From positions 213,877 to 277,876 of the forward strand of contig JAGOAZ010000003.1 of the NCBI GenBank assembly GCA_017983675.1: a DNA stretch of 64,000 nt, given 5' to 3'. Position numbers and translations under genes: made by a program. The notes below the pieces were generated by a model that was not told the origin of the DNA, searched no databases, and worked only from the letters and a program-made list of their open reading frames with translations. This stretch comes from Fluviicola sp. (GTDB lineage Bacteria; Bacteroidota; Bacteroidia; Flavobacteriales_D; Crocinitomicaceae). Of this stretch, positions 10,120-18,366 are shown piece by piece (the first letter of the stretch is position 1; the number at the start of each line of letters is the position of its first letter).

Positions 10120-10951
10120 AAAACTTAAAATAGCACTTTGGACAACCGTAGTTGTTTTAGTTTTTGTTGTCTTGTACATTGCAAGGAAACAGCAAGAAGA
10201 GGCAGCTGCTCAAGCTCCAGTTATAGCTATTTCAGTAGTTGATGAAAATGCGTTTTTAACAGAAAGTGAATTGTTAAAGCGTTTGACAACAGATCGCTTG
10301 GTATATCCCGGTCAAACAATGAAACAAGTGAATACGCATGCTATTGAAAAATACATCCGTAAGATGCATGAAGTGGAATCAGTGGCTGTTTATAAAAAAT
10401 TCGGTGGGATTTGGTGCGTCGATGTGAAGGTAAGGCAACCCTATGCGCGCGTTTTCAATCGATTTGGTGAAAGTTTTTATATCGATTCGAAAGGAATAAA
10501 AATGAATACATCTCCTAATTTTACTGCTCGGGTATTGATTTTTTCAGGAAATATTATCGATAGATGTGATACAATAACAGTTGCTCAAATTGAACAGGAC
10601 GAACAACTAAGAAACAATAAGAATAGCGATGAAATTTATCGTTTAGCGAAATTCTTAGCAAAAGACACCTTTTTGAAAGCACAGATTGCGCAAGTTCAAC
10701 GCGATAAATGGGGCGATTTTATATTAATCCCTCAAGTAGGAAATCATGAAATTGTTTTTGGAACAGCAAATTCTGACAAAGAAGTTGAAACTAAATTAAA
10801 CAAGTTGAAAATATTTTACCAGGAAGGTTTGCCTTTTGAAGGTTGGAATAAATATAATCAGATCAATTTAAAGTTTAAAAATCAGATCGTTTGTAAAAAA
10901 CGAAATTTCGTCCCAGAAAATTTAGATCAAAATCAGCCTGCAGCGCATTGA
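10112..10951 (+). CDS. ftsQ: Cell division protein FtsQ
   Basis: Bitopic division protein linking cytoplasmic Z-ring factors to the periplasmic synthases. I use the ATG at 10112 (279 aa); a TTG at 10097 in the same frame lies deeper in murC and adds only five residues. A single N-terminal membrane helix (about 6-25) is followed by a periplasmic part with a POTRA-like start (ENAFLTESELLKRL, then KYIRKMHEVESVAVYKKFGG). Sequence similarity to proteobacterial FtsQ is low, as usual in Bacteroidota. The call rests on topology plus position between murC and ftsA. Confidence 0.85.
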   Translation: MNKKLKIALWTTVVVLVFVVLYIARKQQEEAAAQAPVIAISVVDENAFLTESELLKRLTTDRLVYPGQTMKQVNTHAIEKYIRKMHEVESVAVYKKFGGIWCVDVKVRQPYARVFNRFGESFYIDSKGIKMNTSPNFTARVLIFSGNIIDRCDTITVAQIEQDEQLRNNKNSDEIYRLAKFLAKDTFLKAQIAQVQRDKWGDFILIPQVGNHEIVFGTANSDKEVETKLNKLKIFYQEGLPFEGWNKYNQINLKFKNQIVCKKRNFVPENLDQNQPAAH

Positions 10952-11049
10952 TAGATTGCTTTTCAGACGATTTGACGCTGTCATATTTATTAACAATGAC
11001 CCCTTGAAAAGTATTCTTTTTTCACAGTAAAATGTGTCTTATTTACTAG

Positions 11050-11057
11050 TATGTTTG
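11050..11057 (+). promoter_or_regulatory. Candidate -7 box (TATGTTTG) for ftsA-ftsZ
   Basis: A perfect match to the Bacteroidota -7 consensus TAnnTTTG lies in the 193-base ftsQ-ftsA gap, about 87 bases before the ftsA ATG. I see no TTG at the expected -33 distance, so this is a partial promoter match. It is the only sizeable gap in the dcw cluster, so a separate promoter for ftsA-ftsZ-yqeY is plausible. Confidence 0.4.
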
Positions 11058-11144
11058 TAGTTATGCTGAATGATTTTTTTCAGGATAAACAAAAATGGAA
11101 ATAAGTTCATTTCCAAGCATAGAAAATTAAGATAAAATAAGCGT

Positions 11145-12449
11145 ATGTCTTCAAAAAAGATTGTTGTCGGATTAGATATTGGAACTACAAAAATTGCCTG
11201 TTTAGTAGGAACCAAAAACGAACATGGGAAAATTGAAATTATTTCAATGGGAAAAAGTGAGTCGTTAGGTGTTTCTAGAGGTATTGTTTCAAACATCGAT
11301 AAAACTGTTCAATCAATCAAACTAGCAGTAAAGGAAGCGCAAGATAGAGTAGATAACAATTTACTTATTCGAGTTGTGAATGTTGGTATTGCTGGACAAC
11401 ATATAAAAAGTTTACAACACAGAGGTATTTATACACGTAAAGATGCAGATGCACAAATTTCGCAAGCAGACATCAATGCCTTGATTGAAGACATGTATAA
11501 ATTATTGATGCCTCCGGGCGAAGAAATCATTCACGTTTTACCCCAAGAATATATCGTTGATAACGAACAAGGAATCATCGACCCAATTGGGATGATGGGT
11601 GTTCGCTTAGAGGCTAATTTCCATATCATTACTGGTCAAATAAATGCAGCGAAAAACATCAAGGTTTGTGTCAATAAAGCTGACTTAATTGTAGATGACA
11701 TTATTCTTGAGCCAATTGCTTCTGCTGATGCTGTATTGAGCGAAGAAGAAAAAGAAGCAGGTGTTTGTTTGGTTGATATTGGTGGAGGTACAACAGATGT
11801 TGCGCTTTTCCACGATGGTGTAATCCGACATTCAGCGGTGATTCCATTTGGAGGTAATGTCATTACAGACGATATCAAAGAGGGCTGTACTATTTTGAAA
11901 AGACACGCTGAAGCATTGAAAGTCAAATTTGGTTCGGCTTTAGCTTCGGAAAGTTTGGAAACAGAGGTTGTTTGTATTCCAGGTTTAAAAGGACATGCGC
12001 CTAAAGAAATCACATTACGTAATTTGGCTAGTATTATCCAAGCACGTATGGAAGAGATTATTGAGCACGTTCATTATGAAATCACAAATTCTGGTTACGA
12101 GAAAAAATTGATTGGAGGAATAGTTGTAACAGGAGGTGGTTCTCAATTGAAACACATCACTCAATTGTTTGAATACATGACTGGTATTACAACACGCGTA
12201 GGATTACCAACAGAACATTTGGCTTCGACAAATACAATTGAAGCAATAAAAAGTCCTGCTTTCTCAACAGGAATTGGTTTGGTATTAAAAGGATTTGAAA
12301 AAGAAGACGAGCAAATTGAAGATGTCGCTGTGAAAACAGAAAGAAAAACAAAGGCGCCAAAAGTTGCAAATCACGAATCTAAAACGCGTGGAAAATTCTT
12401 TGATACATTATTAGAAAAAAGCAAAAGCTTCTTCGCTGAAGAAGAATAA
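11145..12449 (+). CDS. ftsA: Cell division protein FtsA
   Basis: Actin-like ATPase that tethers FtsZ to the inner membrane and recruits the divisome. The phosphate-1 motif VGLDIGTTKIACLVG is at 8-22, the phosphate-2 motif LVDIGGGTTDVALF is mid-protein, and the adenosine motif GIVVTGGGSQL follows. The extreme C-terminus (GKFFDTLLEKSKSFF, then acidic residues) fits the amphipathic membrane-targeting helix of the family. Length of 434 aa is normal. It is followed by ftsZ after 38 A-rich bases. Confidence 0.96.
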   Translation: MSSKKIVVGLDIGTTKIACLVGTKNEHGKIEIISMGKSESLGVSRGIVSNIDKTVQSIKLAVKEAQDRVDNNLLIRVVNVGIAGQHIKSLQHRGIYTRKDADAQISQADINALIEDMYKLLMPPGEEIIHVLPQEYIVDNEQGIIDPIGMMGVRLEANFHIITGQINAAKNIKVCVNKADLIVDDIILEPIASADAVLSEEEKEAGVCLVDIGGGTTDVALFHDGVIRHSAVIPFGGNVITDDIKEGCTILKRHAEALKVKFGSALASESLETEVVCIPGLKGHAPKEITLRNLASIIQARMEEIIEHVHYEITNSGYEKKLIGGIVVTGGGSQLKHITQLFEYMTGITTRVGLPTEHLASTNTIEAIKSPAFSTGIGLVLKGFEKEDEQIEDVAVKTERKTKAPKVANHESKTRGKFFDTLLEKSKSFFAEEE

Positions 12450-12487
12450 AATAGAACTAACAACAACAATAATAAAATAAAGCAAAA

Positions 12488-14038
12488 ATGGAATTCGATT
12501 TACCAAAAGGAGACACATCAATCATCAAGGTAGTTGGTGTTGGTGGTGGAGGTAGTAATGCCGTTAACCACATGTTCGATTCAGGAATTAAAGGTGTAGA
12601 TTTTATCGTTTGTAATACAGATAGACAAGCGTTAGACATTTCTCCTGTTCCCTTAAAAGTTCAATTAGGACCAAGTTTAACAGAAGGAAGAGGCGCTGGC
12701 GCAATTCCTGAAATTGGAAGAAACTCTGCCGTCGAAATCATCGATGAAATCCGTGATTTTTTAAGTAACAATACTAAAATGGTGTTTGTTACTGCTGGAA
12801 TGGGTGGTGGAACCGGTACTGGAGCTGCACCTGTTATTGCAAAAGTTGCAAAAGAAATGAACATCCTTACTGTAGGTATCGTTACAGTTCCATTTGCATT
12901 TGAAGGACGTCGTCGTCGTCAACAAGCTGAAGAAGGTTTAGAAGAAATGAGACAAAGTGTTGATACGTTATTAGTAATCAACAATGAACGCTTACGTGAA
13001 GTTGGTGGAAACATGTCTTTAGCTAGTGCGTTTGCAATGGCCGATAATGTGCTTTCTACAGCTGCTAAAGGAATTGCTGATGTAATTACGAGTACTGGAG
13101 CAATAAATGTCGATTTCAATGACGTAAATACAGTAATGCGTAATTCAGGTGTCGCAATCATGGGATCTGCTAGTGCAGAAGGTGAAGGGCGCGCAATGAA
13201 TGCTGTACAAGAAGCATTGAACTCTCCGTTGTTAAATGATAATAACATCGAAGGAGCAACATATATTTTATTGAACATCACTTACGGTGATTTAGAAGTT
13301 ACTATGGATGAAATTGGTGAAATCACTGACTTTATTCAAGAAGAAGCAGGTTCAACTGCTGATATTATCTGGGGACATGGTTACGATCCATCTTTGGGTA
13401 ATAAATTATGTATCACGTTAGTAGCTACAGGATTTAATTCATCTCCTGTAACAGGTTTTGAAAAAGCTCCTGCTCGTACGGTTCGTCCATTAGAGGAAGA
13501 AGCTAAAAACGAAATCAAAGCGCCATTAACTGCTCCAACACAACAAATAGAATCAGAACCTTTTATGAAGGCACAACCTGAGGCAATTGTTGAGGCTGCA
13601 CCTGTTAACGAAGCACCTGTAGAAAAAACGCAAACAATAAATTTTGATTGGGAAATTGCAGAGGAACCGAAAATGGTTGCACCTACAGTAGTAGCTCCGA
13701 AACAAGAAGCACCACAGATTATTCGTCACGAATTAGAAGATGAAGTGGAGGCAAAAAACAGTTTAGAAAGTATTCACCAAACAGCTCGTACTCCTTTGAG
13801 TGCAGATGAAATGCACCGCAGAAATCAAGAGCGTATGGAGCGTTTAGCGCAATACAACAATAAATTGAAAAAAGCAGAAGGGCTGAAAGAATTGGAAGAT
13901 GAACCAGCTTTTGCTCGTCGTAATATTCACTTGGAAAACATCAAAAAAAGTGATGAGCAACGCGTGAGTCGTTTTGGTCTTTCTGATAATGATGGTTTGA
14001 GAACAAACAATTCATTTTTACACGATAACGTAGATTAA
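12488..14038 (+). CDS. ftsZ: Cell division GTPase FtsZ
   Basis: Tubulin-like GTPase that forms the Z-ring. VVGVGGGGSNAVNHM at 15-29 and the tubulin signature GGGTGTGA at 106-113 are intact, followed by the GRRRRQQAEEGL segment. The GTPase core ends near residue 320. A long linker rich in Ala, Pro and Glu runs to about 430, then a charged helical stretch leads to the C-terminal tip NSFLHDNVD, the form of conserved tail I associate with flavobacteria. The total of 516 aa exceeds the roughly 380 aa of E. coli FtsZ because of the linker. The start is preceded by A-rich sequence without a Shine-Dalgarno motif. Confidence 0.97.
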   Translation: MEFDLPKGDTSIIKVVGVGGGGSNAVNHMFDSGIKGVDFIVCNTDRQALDISPVPLKVQLGPSLTEGRGAGAIPEIGRNSAVEIIDEIRDFLSNNTKMVFVTAGMGGGTGTGAAPVIAKVAKEMNILTVGIVTVPFAFEGRRRRQQAEEGLEEMRQSVDTLLVINNERLREVGGNMSLASAFAMADNVLSTAAKGIADVITSTGAINVDFNDVNTVMRNSGVAIMGSASAEGEGRAMNAVQEALNSPLLNDNNIEGATYILLNITYGDLEVTMDEIGEITDFIQEEAGSTADIIWGHGYDPSLGNKLCITLVATGFNSSPVTGFEKAPARTVRPLEEEAKNEIKAPLTAPTQQIESEPFMKAQPEAIVEAAPVNEAPVEKTQTINFDWEIAEEPKMVAPTVVAPKQEAPQIIRHELEDEVEAKNSLESIHQTARTPLSADEMHRRNQERMERLAQYNNKLKKAEGLKELEDEPAFARRNIHLENIKKSDEQRVSRFGLSDNDGLRTNNSFLHDNVD

Positions 14039-14040
14039 GT

Positions 14041-14493
14041 ATGTCATTGACTGAAAAAATTAATCAAGATATTAAAACCGCAATGCTTGCGAAAGACAAA
14101 GAGCGCTTAGCAGCATTGCGTGATATTAAAAGTAAACTTTTGCTTGAAGCAACTGCTGGTTCTACCGGTGAAGTAAGTGAAGAAGCTGAAAATAAAATTG
14201 TTTTGAAATTGCACAAACAACGCATGGATACCTATGAGTTGTACATTGCACAAAACAGAGAAGATTTAGCTGTTGACGAATTGGCGCAAGCAAAGGTGAT
14301 TGAAGAATACTTACCTAAAATGATGTCAGATGACGAGGTACGCGCTGCTATAGCTGCACAAATTGCTGCTGTAGGTGCAACTGGTCCGCAAGACATGGGG
14401 AAAGTAATGGGGCCAGTTTCTGGAAAATTAGCTGGAAAGGCAGACGGAAAACGTGTGTCTGAGTTAGTGAAAGAAGCATTGGCTAATTTGTAG
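14041..14493 (+). CDS. GatB/YqeY-domain protein
   Basis: A 150-aa protein of the YqeY family, related to the C-terminal tRNA-binding domain of GatB. The typical start (SLTEKINQDIKTAMLAKDK, then LAALRDIKSKL) and the end (GPQDMGKVMGPV, KADGKRVSELVKEAL) are recognisable. Its function is not established; a link to tRNA amidation is inferred from GatB only. It begins two bases after the ftsZ stop and closes the transcription unit at a strong terminator. Confidence 0.9.
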   Translation: MSLTEKINQDIKTAMLAKDKERLAALRDIKSKLLLEATAGSTGEVSEEAENKIVLKLHKQRMDTYELYIAQNREDLAVDELAQAKVIEEYLPKMMSDDEVRAAIAAQIAAVGATGPQDMGKVMGPVSGKLAGKADGKRVSELVKEALANL

Positions 14494-14541
14494 TTGGCTT
14501 TATTTTAAAACAAAGATTGTTACTTTGTTTTTATTGTTGTG

Positions 14542-14569
14542 AAATCCCTCTGAAAAGAGGGATTTTTTT
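14542..14569 (+). terminator. Rho-independent terminator after ftsA-ftsZ-yqeY
   Basis: A perfect 10-bp stem (AAATCCCTCT with AGAGGGATTT) around a GAAA tetraloop is followed by a T-run. It marks the end of the dcw transcription unit. Confidence 0.92.
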
Positions 14570-14593
14570 ATTATATTAGTTCTTTGTTTTGCA

Positions 14594-15532
14594 ATGTTGA
14601 GATTGACTGTTTTCTTTGTTTTACTTTTATCATTTTTATCATGTGAAAATGACGAATCGCTTTTTGCTAAAGATTATAAAACAGAAAATGTAGTCGTTAT
14701 AGTAATTGATGGCCCTAGGTATTCTGAGACATGGGGTGAAAGCACGAGAAGTAATATTCCTGTAAGAGATAGTTTGTTGTCTCAAGGTGTGCTTATTACT
14801 AATTTTAAAAATAACGGACCTACCTATACAAATCCTGGTCATAGTGCTATATGTACAGGTAATTACCAAAACATTGCAAATAACGGAACTCAATATCCTG
14901 ATAACCCTTCTTTTTTGCAAGTTTGGCTTGCTTCGAAAAATGCTTTTTTGGATCAATGTAGCATAATCGCTTCGAAGGATAAATTACATGTCCTAGCTAA
15001 TTGCAACAATCCAAAGTATCATAATAAGTTTTTACCTGTGATTGATTGTGGTGTGAATGGAAATGGAACAGGTGGTTATCGGTCAGATTCAATCACTTTT
15101 GAACATATTAAAATAGCGCTGCTAAATCAACAACCTAACATCTTGGTGATAAACTTTAAAGATCCCGATTTTTATGGACACGCAGCAGATTCAGTTAATT
15201 ATATTAATGCGATAAAGAAAACAGATTATTACGTTGGTGAGATTTGGAATTTAATTCAAACGAATGTGAATTATAAAGATAAAACAACACTTTTTGTTAC
15301 AAATGATCATGGAAGACATTTGAATGGAGTAGCGAATGGTTTTGTTAGTCATGGCGATGCATGTGCAGGTTGTAGACATATTGAATTATTAGCACTTTCT
15401 CCAGATTTTAAAAAGAATTTGGAACTTGCATCAGCTTATGAGCAAGTAGATATTTCTGCAACAATTGCTGAACTTTTACACTTCCGATTTCAATCAAGTA
15501 AAGGAAGAGTAATGACTGATTTGTTTCATTAA
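14594..15532 (+). CDS. Alkaline phosphatase superfamily lipoprotein (phosphodiesterase/sulfatase-like)
   Basis: A 312-aa probable lipoprotein: a hydrophobic signal runs to a cysteine at 17 (SFLSC, a weak lipobox). The rest follows the alkaline phosphatase fold with every expected metal ligand visible: Asp39 in VIVIDG, the probable nucleophile Thr79 in TYTNPGH, Asp and His in KDPDFYGHAAD, Asp-His in VTNDHGRH, and a late His in VSHGD. The NPGH context resembles nucleotide pyrophosphatase/phosphodiesterases more than sulfatases. The substrate is unknown. It is a single gene between terminator and ahcY promoter. TTGTTTTG two bases before the ATG is one mismatch from a -7 box. Confidence 0.78.
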   Translation: MLRLTVFFVLLLSFLSCENDESLFAKDYKTENVVVIVIDGPRYSETWGESTRSNIPVRDSLLSQGVLITNFKNNGPTYTNPGHSAICTGNYQNIANNGTQYPDNPSFLQVWLASKNAFLDQCSIIASKDKLHVLANCNNPKYHNKFLPVIDCGVNGNGTGGYRSDSITFEHIKIALLNQQPNILVINFKDPDFYGHAADSVNYINAIKKTDYYVGEIWNLIQTNVNYKDKTTLFVTNDHGRHLNGVANGFVSHGDACAGCRHIELLALSPDFKKNLELASAYEQVDISATIAELLHFRFQSSKGRVMTDLFH

Positions 15533-15585
15533 CTCGAAAAAAATAAACAATTTTCTTTTTTCCTTGTTATTCAATAAATTTTTAA

Positions 15586-15610
15586 TTGACAAAGTTCTTT
15601 CATACCTTTG
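15586..15610 (+). promoter_or_regulatory. Candidate promoter for ahcY (TTGAC and TACCTTTG)
   Basis: TACCTTTG at 15603-15610 matches the Bacteroidota -7 box and lies 30 bases before the ahcY ATG. A TTGAC at 15586-15590 lies upstream, but the 14-base spacing from its TTG is shorter than the usual 17-23, so the -33 assignment is uncertain. Confidence 0.55.
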
Positions 15611-15640
15611 CACACTTAAAAAAATTCGCAAATTATTATT

Positions 15641-16954
15641 ATGAGCAATACATCAGAAAAATTAGCTTACAAAGTAAAAGACATTAGTCTTGCTGATTGG
15701 GGGCGTAAAGAAATTAAATTAGCAGAAGCTGAAATGCCAGGATTAATGGCGTTACGTGAAGAATATGGTGCTGCTAAACCATTAGCAGGTGCTCGTATTG
15801 CTGGTTGTTTACACATGACAATTCAAACAGCAGTCTTGATTGAAACATTGATTGAATTAGGAGCTGAAGTTTCTTGGTCTTCATGTAATATCTTTTCTAC
15901 GCAAGATCAAGCTGCTGCTGCCATTGCTGCTGCAGGTATCCCAGTTTATGCTTGGAAAGGAATGAACGAAGAGGAATTTGATTGGTGTATTGAACAAACA
16001 ATATTCGCATTCTCTGATGGTCAACCTTTAAACATGATTTTGGATGATGGTGGTGACTTAACAAACATGGTATTTGATCGTTACCCAGAATTAACTGAAG
16101 GAATTCGTGGATTATCTGAAGAAACTACAACAGGTGTTCACCGTTTGTACGAGCGTGTTAAAAATGGAACATTGGTTATGCCTGCAATCAACGTAAACGA
16201 TTCAGTTACAAAATCAAAATTCGATAACAAATACGGTTGTAAAGAATCATTAGTTGATTCAATTCGTCGTGCTACAGATATTATGATGGCTGGTAAAGTA
16301 GCGGTTGTTTGTGGTTATGGTGATGTTGGAAAAGGTTCAGCGGCTTCATTAAAAGGTGCTGGTGCGCGTGTTATCGTTACTGAAATCGATCCAATTTGTG
16401 CGTTACAAGCTGCAATGGACGGATTTGAGGTAAAACGCCTTGAATCAGTTGTTCATTTAGGAGATATCATTGTTACAACAACAGGAAATAAAGATATCGT
16501 TCAAGGAGCACATTTCTTGAAAATGAAAGACAAAGCAATCGTTTGTAATATCGGTCACTTCGATAATGAAATCGATATGGCATGGTTGAACACAAACTAC
16601 GGTGCTACAAAATACACAGTGAAACCACAAGTTGATATTTACAATGTAAATGGTAACGAAATCATCATTCTTGCTGAAGGTCGTTTGGTAAACTTAGGTT
16701 GTGCAACTGGTCACCCATCATTTGTAATGTCAAATTCATTTACAAATCAAACATTGGCGCAATTAGAACTTTGGGCGAACTACAAAAATTACGGTAATGA
16801 TGTTTACATGTTGCCGAAACATTTGGATGAAAAAGTTGCTCGTTTGCACTTAGCTAAAATTGGTGTTGAATTAGAGACATTACGTCCTGATCAAGCTGAA
16901 TATATTGGTGTTGCAATTGAAGGACCTTTCAAAGCTGAACACTACCGTTATTAA
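15641..16954 (+). CDS. ahcY: Adenosylhomocysteinase
   Basis: NAD-dependent cytosolic enzyme that splits S-adenosylhomocysteine into homocysteine and adenosine, removing the product that inhibits methyltransferases. The sequence has the NAD-binding [20 protein letters not shown] block, substrate-binding segments ([14 protein letters not shown] and the [16 protein letters not shown] region) and the conserved C-terminal KAEHYRY. At 437 aa it lies in the normal size range. It stands alone, with its own -7 box and a shared bidirectional terminator. The ATG at 15641 lacks a Shine-Dalgarno motif. Confidence 0.97.
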   Translation: MSNTSEKLAYKVKDISLADWGRKEIKLAEAEMPGLMALREEYGAAKPLAGARIAGCLHMTIQTAVLIETLIELGAEVSWSSCNIFSTQDQAAAAIAAAGIPVYAWKGMNEEEFDWCIEQTIFAFSDGQPLNMILDDGGDLTNMVFDRYPELTEGIRGLSEETTTGVHRLYERVKNGTLVMPAINVNDSVTKSKFDNKYGCKESLVDSIRRATDIMMAGKVAVVCGYGDVGKGSAASLKGAGARVIVTEIDPICALQAAMDGFEVKRLESVVHLGDIIVTTTGNKDIVQGAHFLKMKDKAIVCNIGHFDNEIDMAWLNTNYGATKYTVKPQVDIYNVNGNEIIILAEGRLVNLGCATGHPSFVMSNSFTNQTLAQLELWANYKNYGNDVYMLPKHLDEKVARLHLAKIGVELETLRPDQAEYIGVAIEGPFKAEHYRY

Positions 16955-16972
16955 TCAATACGGAAAACTTAT

Positions 16973-17007
16973 AAAAAATCCCAGTTACTCGTTAGCTGGG
17001 ATTTTTT
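16973..17007. terminator. Bidirectional terminator between ahcY and the 17011-17529 gene
   Basis: A 12-bp stem (AAAAAATCCCAG pairing with CTGGGATTTTTT) closes an 11-base loop. Both arms end in A/T runs, so it can stop ahcY on the plus strand and the convergent gene on the minus strand. Confidence 0.88.
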
Positions 17008-17010
17008 GTT

Positions 17011-17529
17011 TTATTGCACACCGCCAATTGTTTTGTATTTGCTGCGCATCCAATAAATAACCATTTGCCTTCCTTTTGAATCGCGCACTAGAACTCCAGG
17101 AGTAGTGATTACTTGTGTTTTTTTGGAAGTCGTAGTTATGGTTCGTTTTCTAAAAATAAACCATGATGAAATGTTTTTTACTGACACACCCATTTCAGTT
17201 GGGTTGCCACAACCGACAACGTACAACATTCCTTTGTCGGCATTAACGAACATGTAGCCACGTGATTTGTCTACTTGATTTTCAACATAAAACACGATAT
17301 CGATTGTTTTATCTCCTGTAAAATCACTTTCAAAGTAATAGGGATTGTTTTCCGCTAGTATTTTATGGGATTTAGCAATTTCCGATTTTTCCAATATTGG
17401 TTTGACCCATTCTGGCAGACTGTTAACTACTAAACTATCTTGCAGACTTAATCCGTTGTAGGTAATGGTTTGTCCTAAAGTAATTCCACTCAACAAAAGC
17501 GAAAGAAATGAAAGAGTAAAAGTTTTCAT
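17011..17529 (-). CDS. Secreted hypothetical protein, 172 aa
   Basis: No family recognised. An N-terminal signal peptide (about 1-19, ending LGQ) suggests export to the periplasm or outer membrane. The mature part includes FESDFTGDKTIDIVFYVEN, which resembles the Asp-rich segment of FG-GAP or VCBS-like repeats, though only one copy is visible. It then has a strand-rich region and a basic C-terminus. It converges on ahcY and shares its terminator. I see no clear promoter in the 119 bases to the next gene. Confidence 0.75.
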   Translation of the reverse strand: MKTFTLSFLSLLLSGITLGQTITYNGLSLQDSLVVNSLPEWVKPILEKSEIAKSHKILAENNPYYFESDFTGDKTIDIVFYVENQVDKSRGYMFVNADKGMLYVVGCGNPTEMGVSVKNISSWFIFRKRTITTTSKKTQVITTPGVLVRDSKGRQMVIYWMRSKYKTIGGVQ

Positions 17530-17648
17530 GTGTTTTATTTTTGAGGTTTCATTACGAGTTTACGTATTATAACCAGTCAAATTTTATAAAAAACTTGAAA
17601 CACACGTTTAATTGATTAGAAGGTGAAACGTAGCACGTGAAGTGCTAG

Positions 17649-18071
17649 TTAATTATATAAACGAAGAATGTTTCCACCATACCAATCTGCTCTGTATTGA
17701 CGCAATCCCCAATCAGAATTTGCAATTGGTGAACCATCATAAAGTGAAAAAACAGCATCCGAACAAGGATCTTCGAGTTGTAAAAAATTACCGCTATTTG
17801 GGGTTAAGCCTGTTGCACAAGCATTTGTTGGGTCTTCAGGTGATTGACGTTCCCATGCAACAAATACATCTGTCGATTGCCGGTAAACAATAATCCCTTT
17901 GATACCACCATTCACATAAGCCCAACCGCCAACACCATTCAAATCTTGATAACTTGGCAAGCTTAAATCTATTTGAAAATCAAAAGGAATACTTGCAATT
18001 GGGTGATTTTTATTTTTGCTGCATCCAGGCAAGAATAAAAGAAGTGTTGCAATTACTACGAATAATTTCAT
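17649..18071 (-). CDS. Small lipoprotein with a Rieske-like fold lacking cluster ligands
   Basis: A 140-aa lipoprotein with the lipobox LPGC (Cys17). The mature sequence (GGWAYVNGGIKGIIVYR, an FVAWER block, then VFSLYDGSPI and a C-terminal LRQYRADW) recalls the Rieske-like small lipoproteins common in flavobacteria. The iron-sulfur ligands of true Rieske proteins (C-x-H and C-x2-H) are missing: two cysteine regions remain (NACAT, DPCSD) but no paired histidines. A non-redox structural role is therefore more likely. The fold assignment is from memory and moderate. It is divergent from the 18097 gene, with only 25 bases between starts. Confidence 0.7.
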   Translation of the reverse strand: MKLFVVIATLLLFLPGCSKNKNHPIASIPFDFQIDLSLPSYQDLNGVGGWAYVNGGIKGIIVYRQSTDVFVAWERQSPEDPTNACATGLTPNSGNFLQLEDPCSDAVFSLYDGSPIANSDWGLRQYRADWYGGNILRLYN

Positions 18072-18096
18072 ACCTTGTATCTGTTGTTTTTGTGCA

Positions 18097-18366
18097 ATGA
18101 AGTTACTAACGATTTTTGATATACTATTATTGTGTTTGCTTTTTAATACAGCAAGTTGTCAATTGCTGCGTAAAAATGAAGCTGGACAATCTGTTGAACA
18201 AGCAGAAAAAGAATTAAATAAACAACGAGCGAAAGCAGCCAAAGATGCAATAAAAGCTAAGAAAAAGGCAACAAAAGCATTTTGGAAAAACCAATCAAAA
18301 ACAGCGCGAAAAAGTATTCGAAAAAATGCACGAAGAATGAAGCGAAATAAAACGACTAGTTACTGA
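18097..18366 (+). CDS. Small, very basic probable lipoprotein, 89 aa
   Basis: From the ATG at 18097 the protein is 89 aa, with a hydrophobic leader ending in a lipobox (TASC, Cys21). An upstream ATG at 18016 in frame would run through the divergent gene and hide the signal, so it is not used. The mature part is almost entirely Lys, Arg, Ala and Gln in a helical pattern (KELNKQRAKAAKDAIKAKKK). It could be a basic coiled coil touching peptidoglycan or lipopolysaccharide, but this is a guess. The 3' end overlaps the convergent binding-protein gene by 11 bases. Confidence 0.65.
   Translation: MKLLTIFDILLLCLLFNTASCQLLRKNEAGQSVEQAEKELNKQRAKAAKDAIKAKKKATKAFWKNQSKTARKSIRKNARRMKRNKTTSY

Noticed and set aside
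11636..12013. 125-aa minus-strand frame inside ftsA
   Set aside because: Antisense shadow of the FtsA ATPase region with no recognisable domain.
18016..18096. Upstream ATG at 18016 for the small basic lipoprotein
   Set aside because: It would overlap the divergent gene and place the lipoprotein signal internally; the ATG at 18097 gives a proper lipobox.
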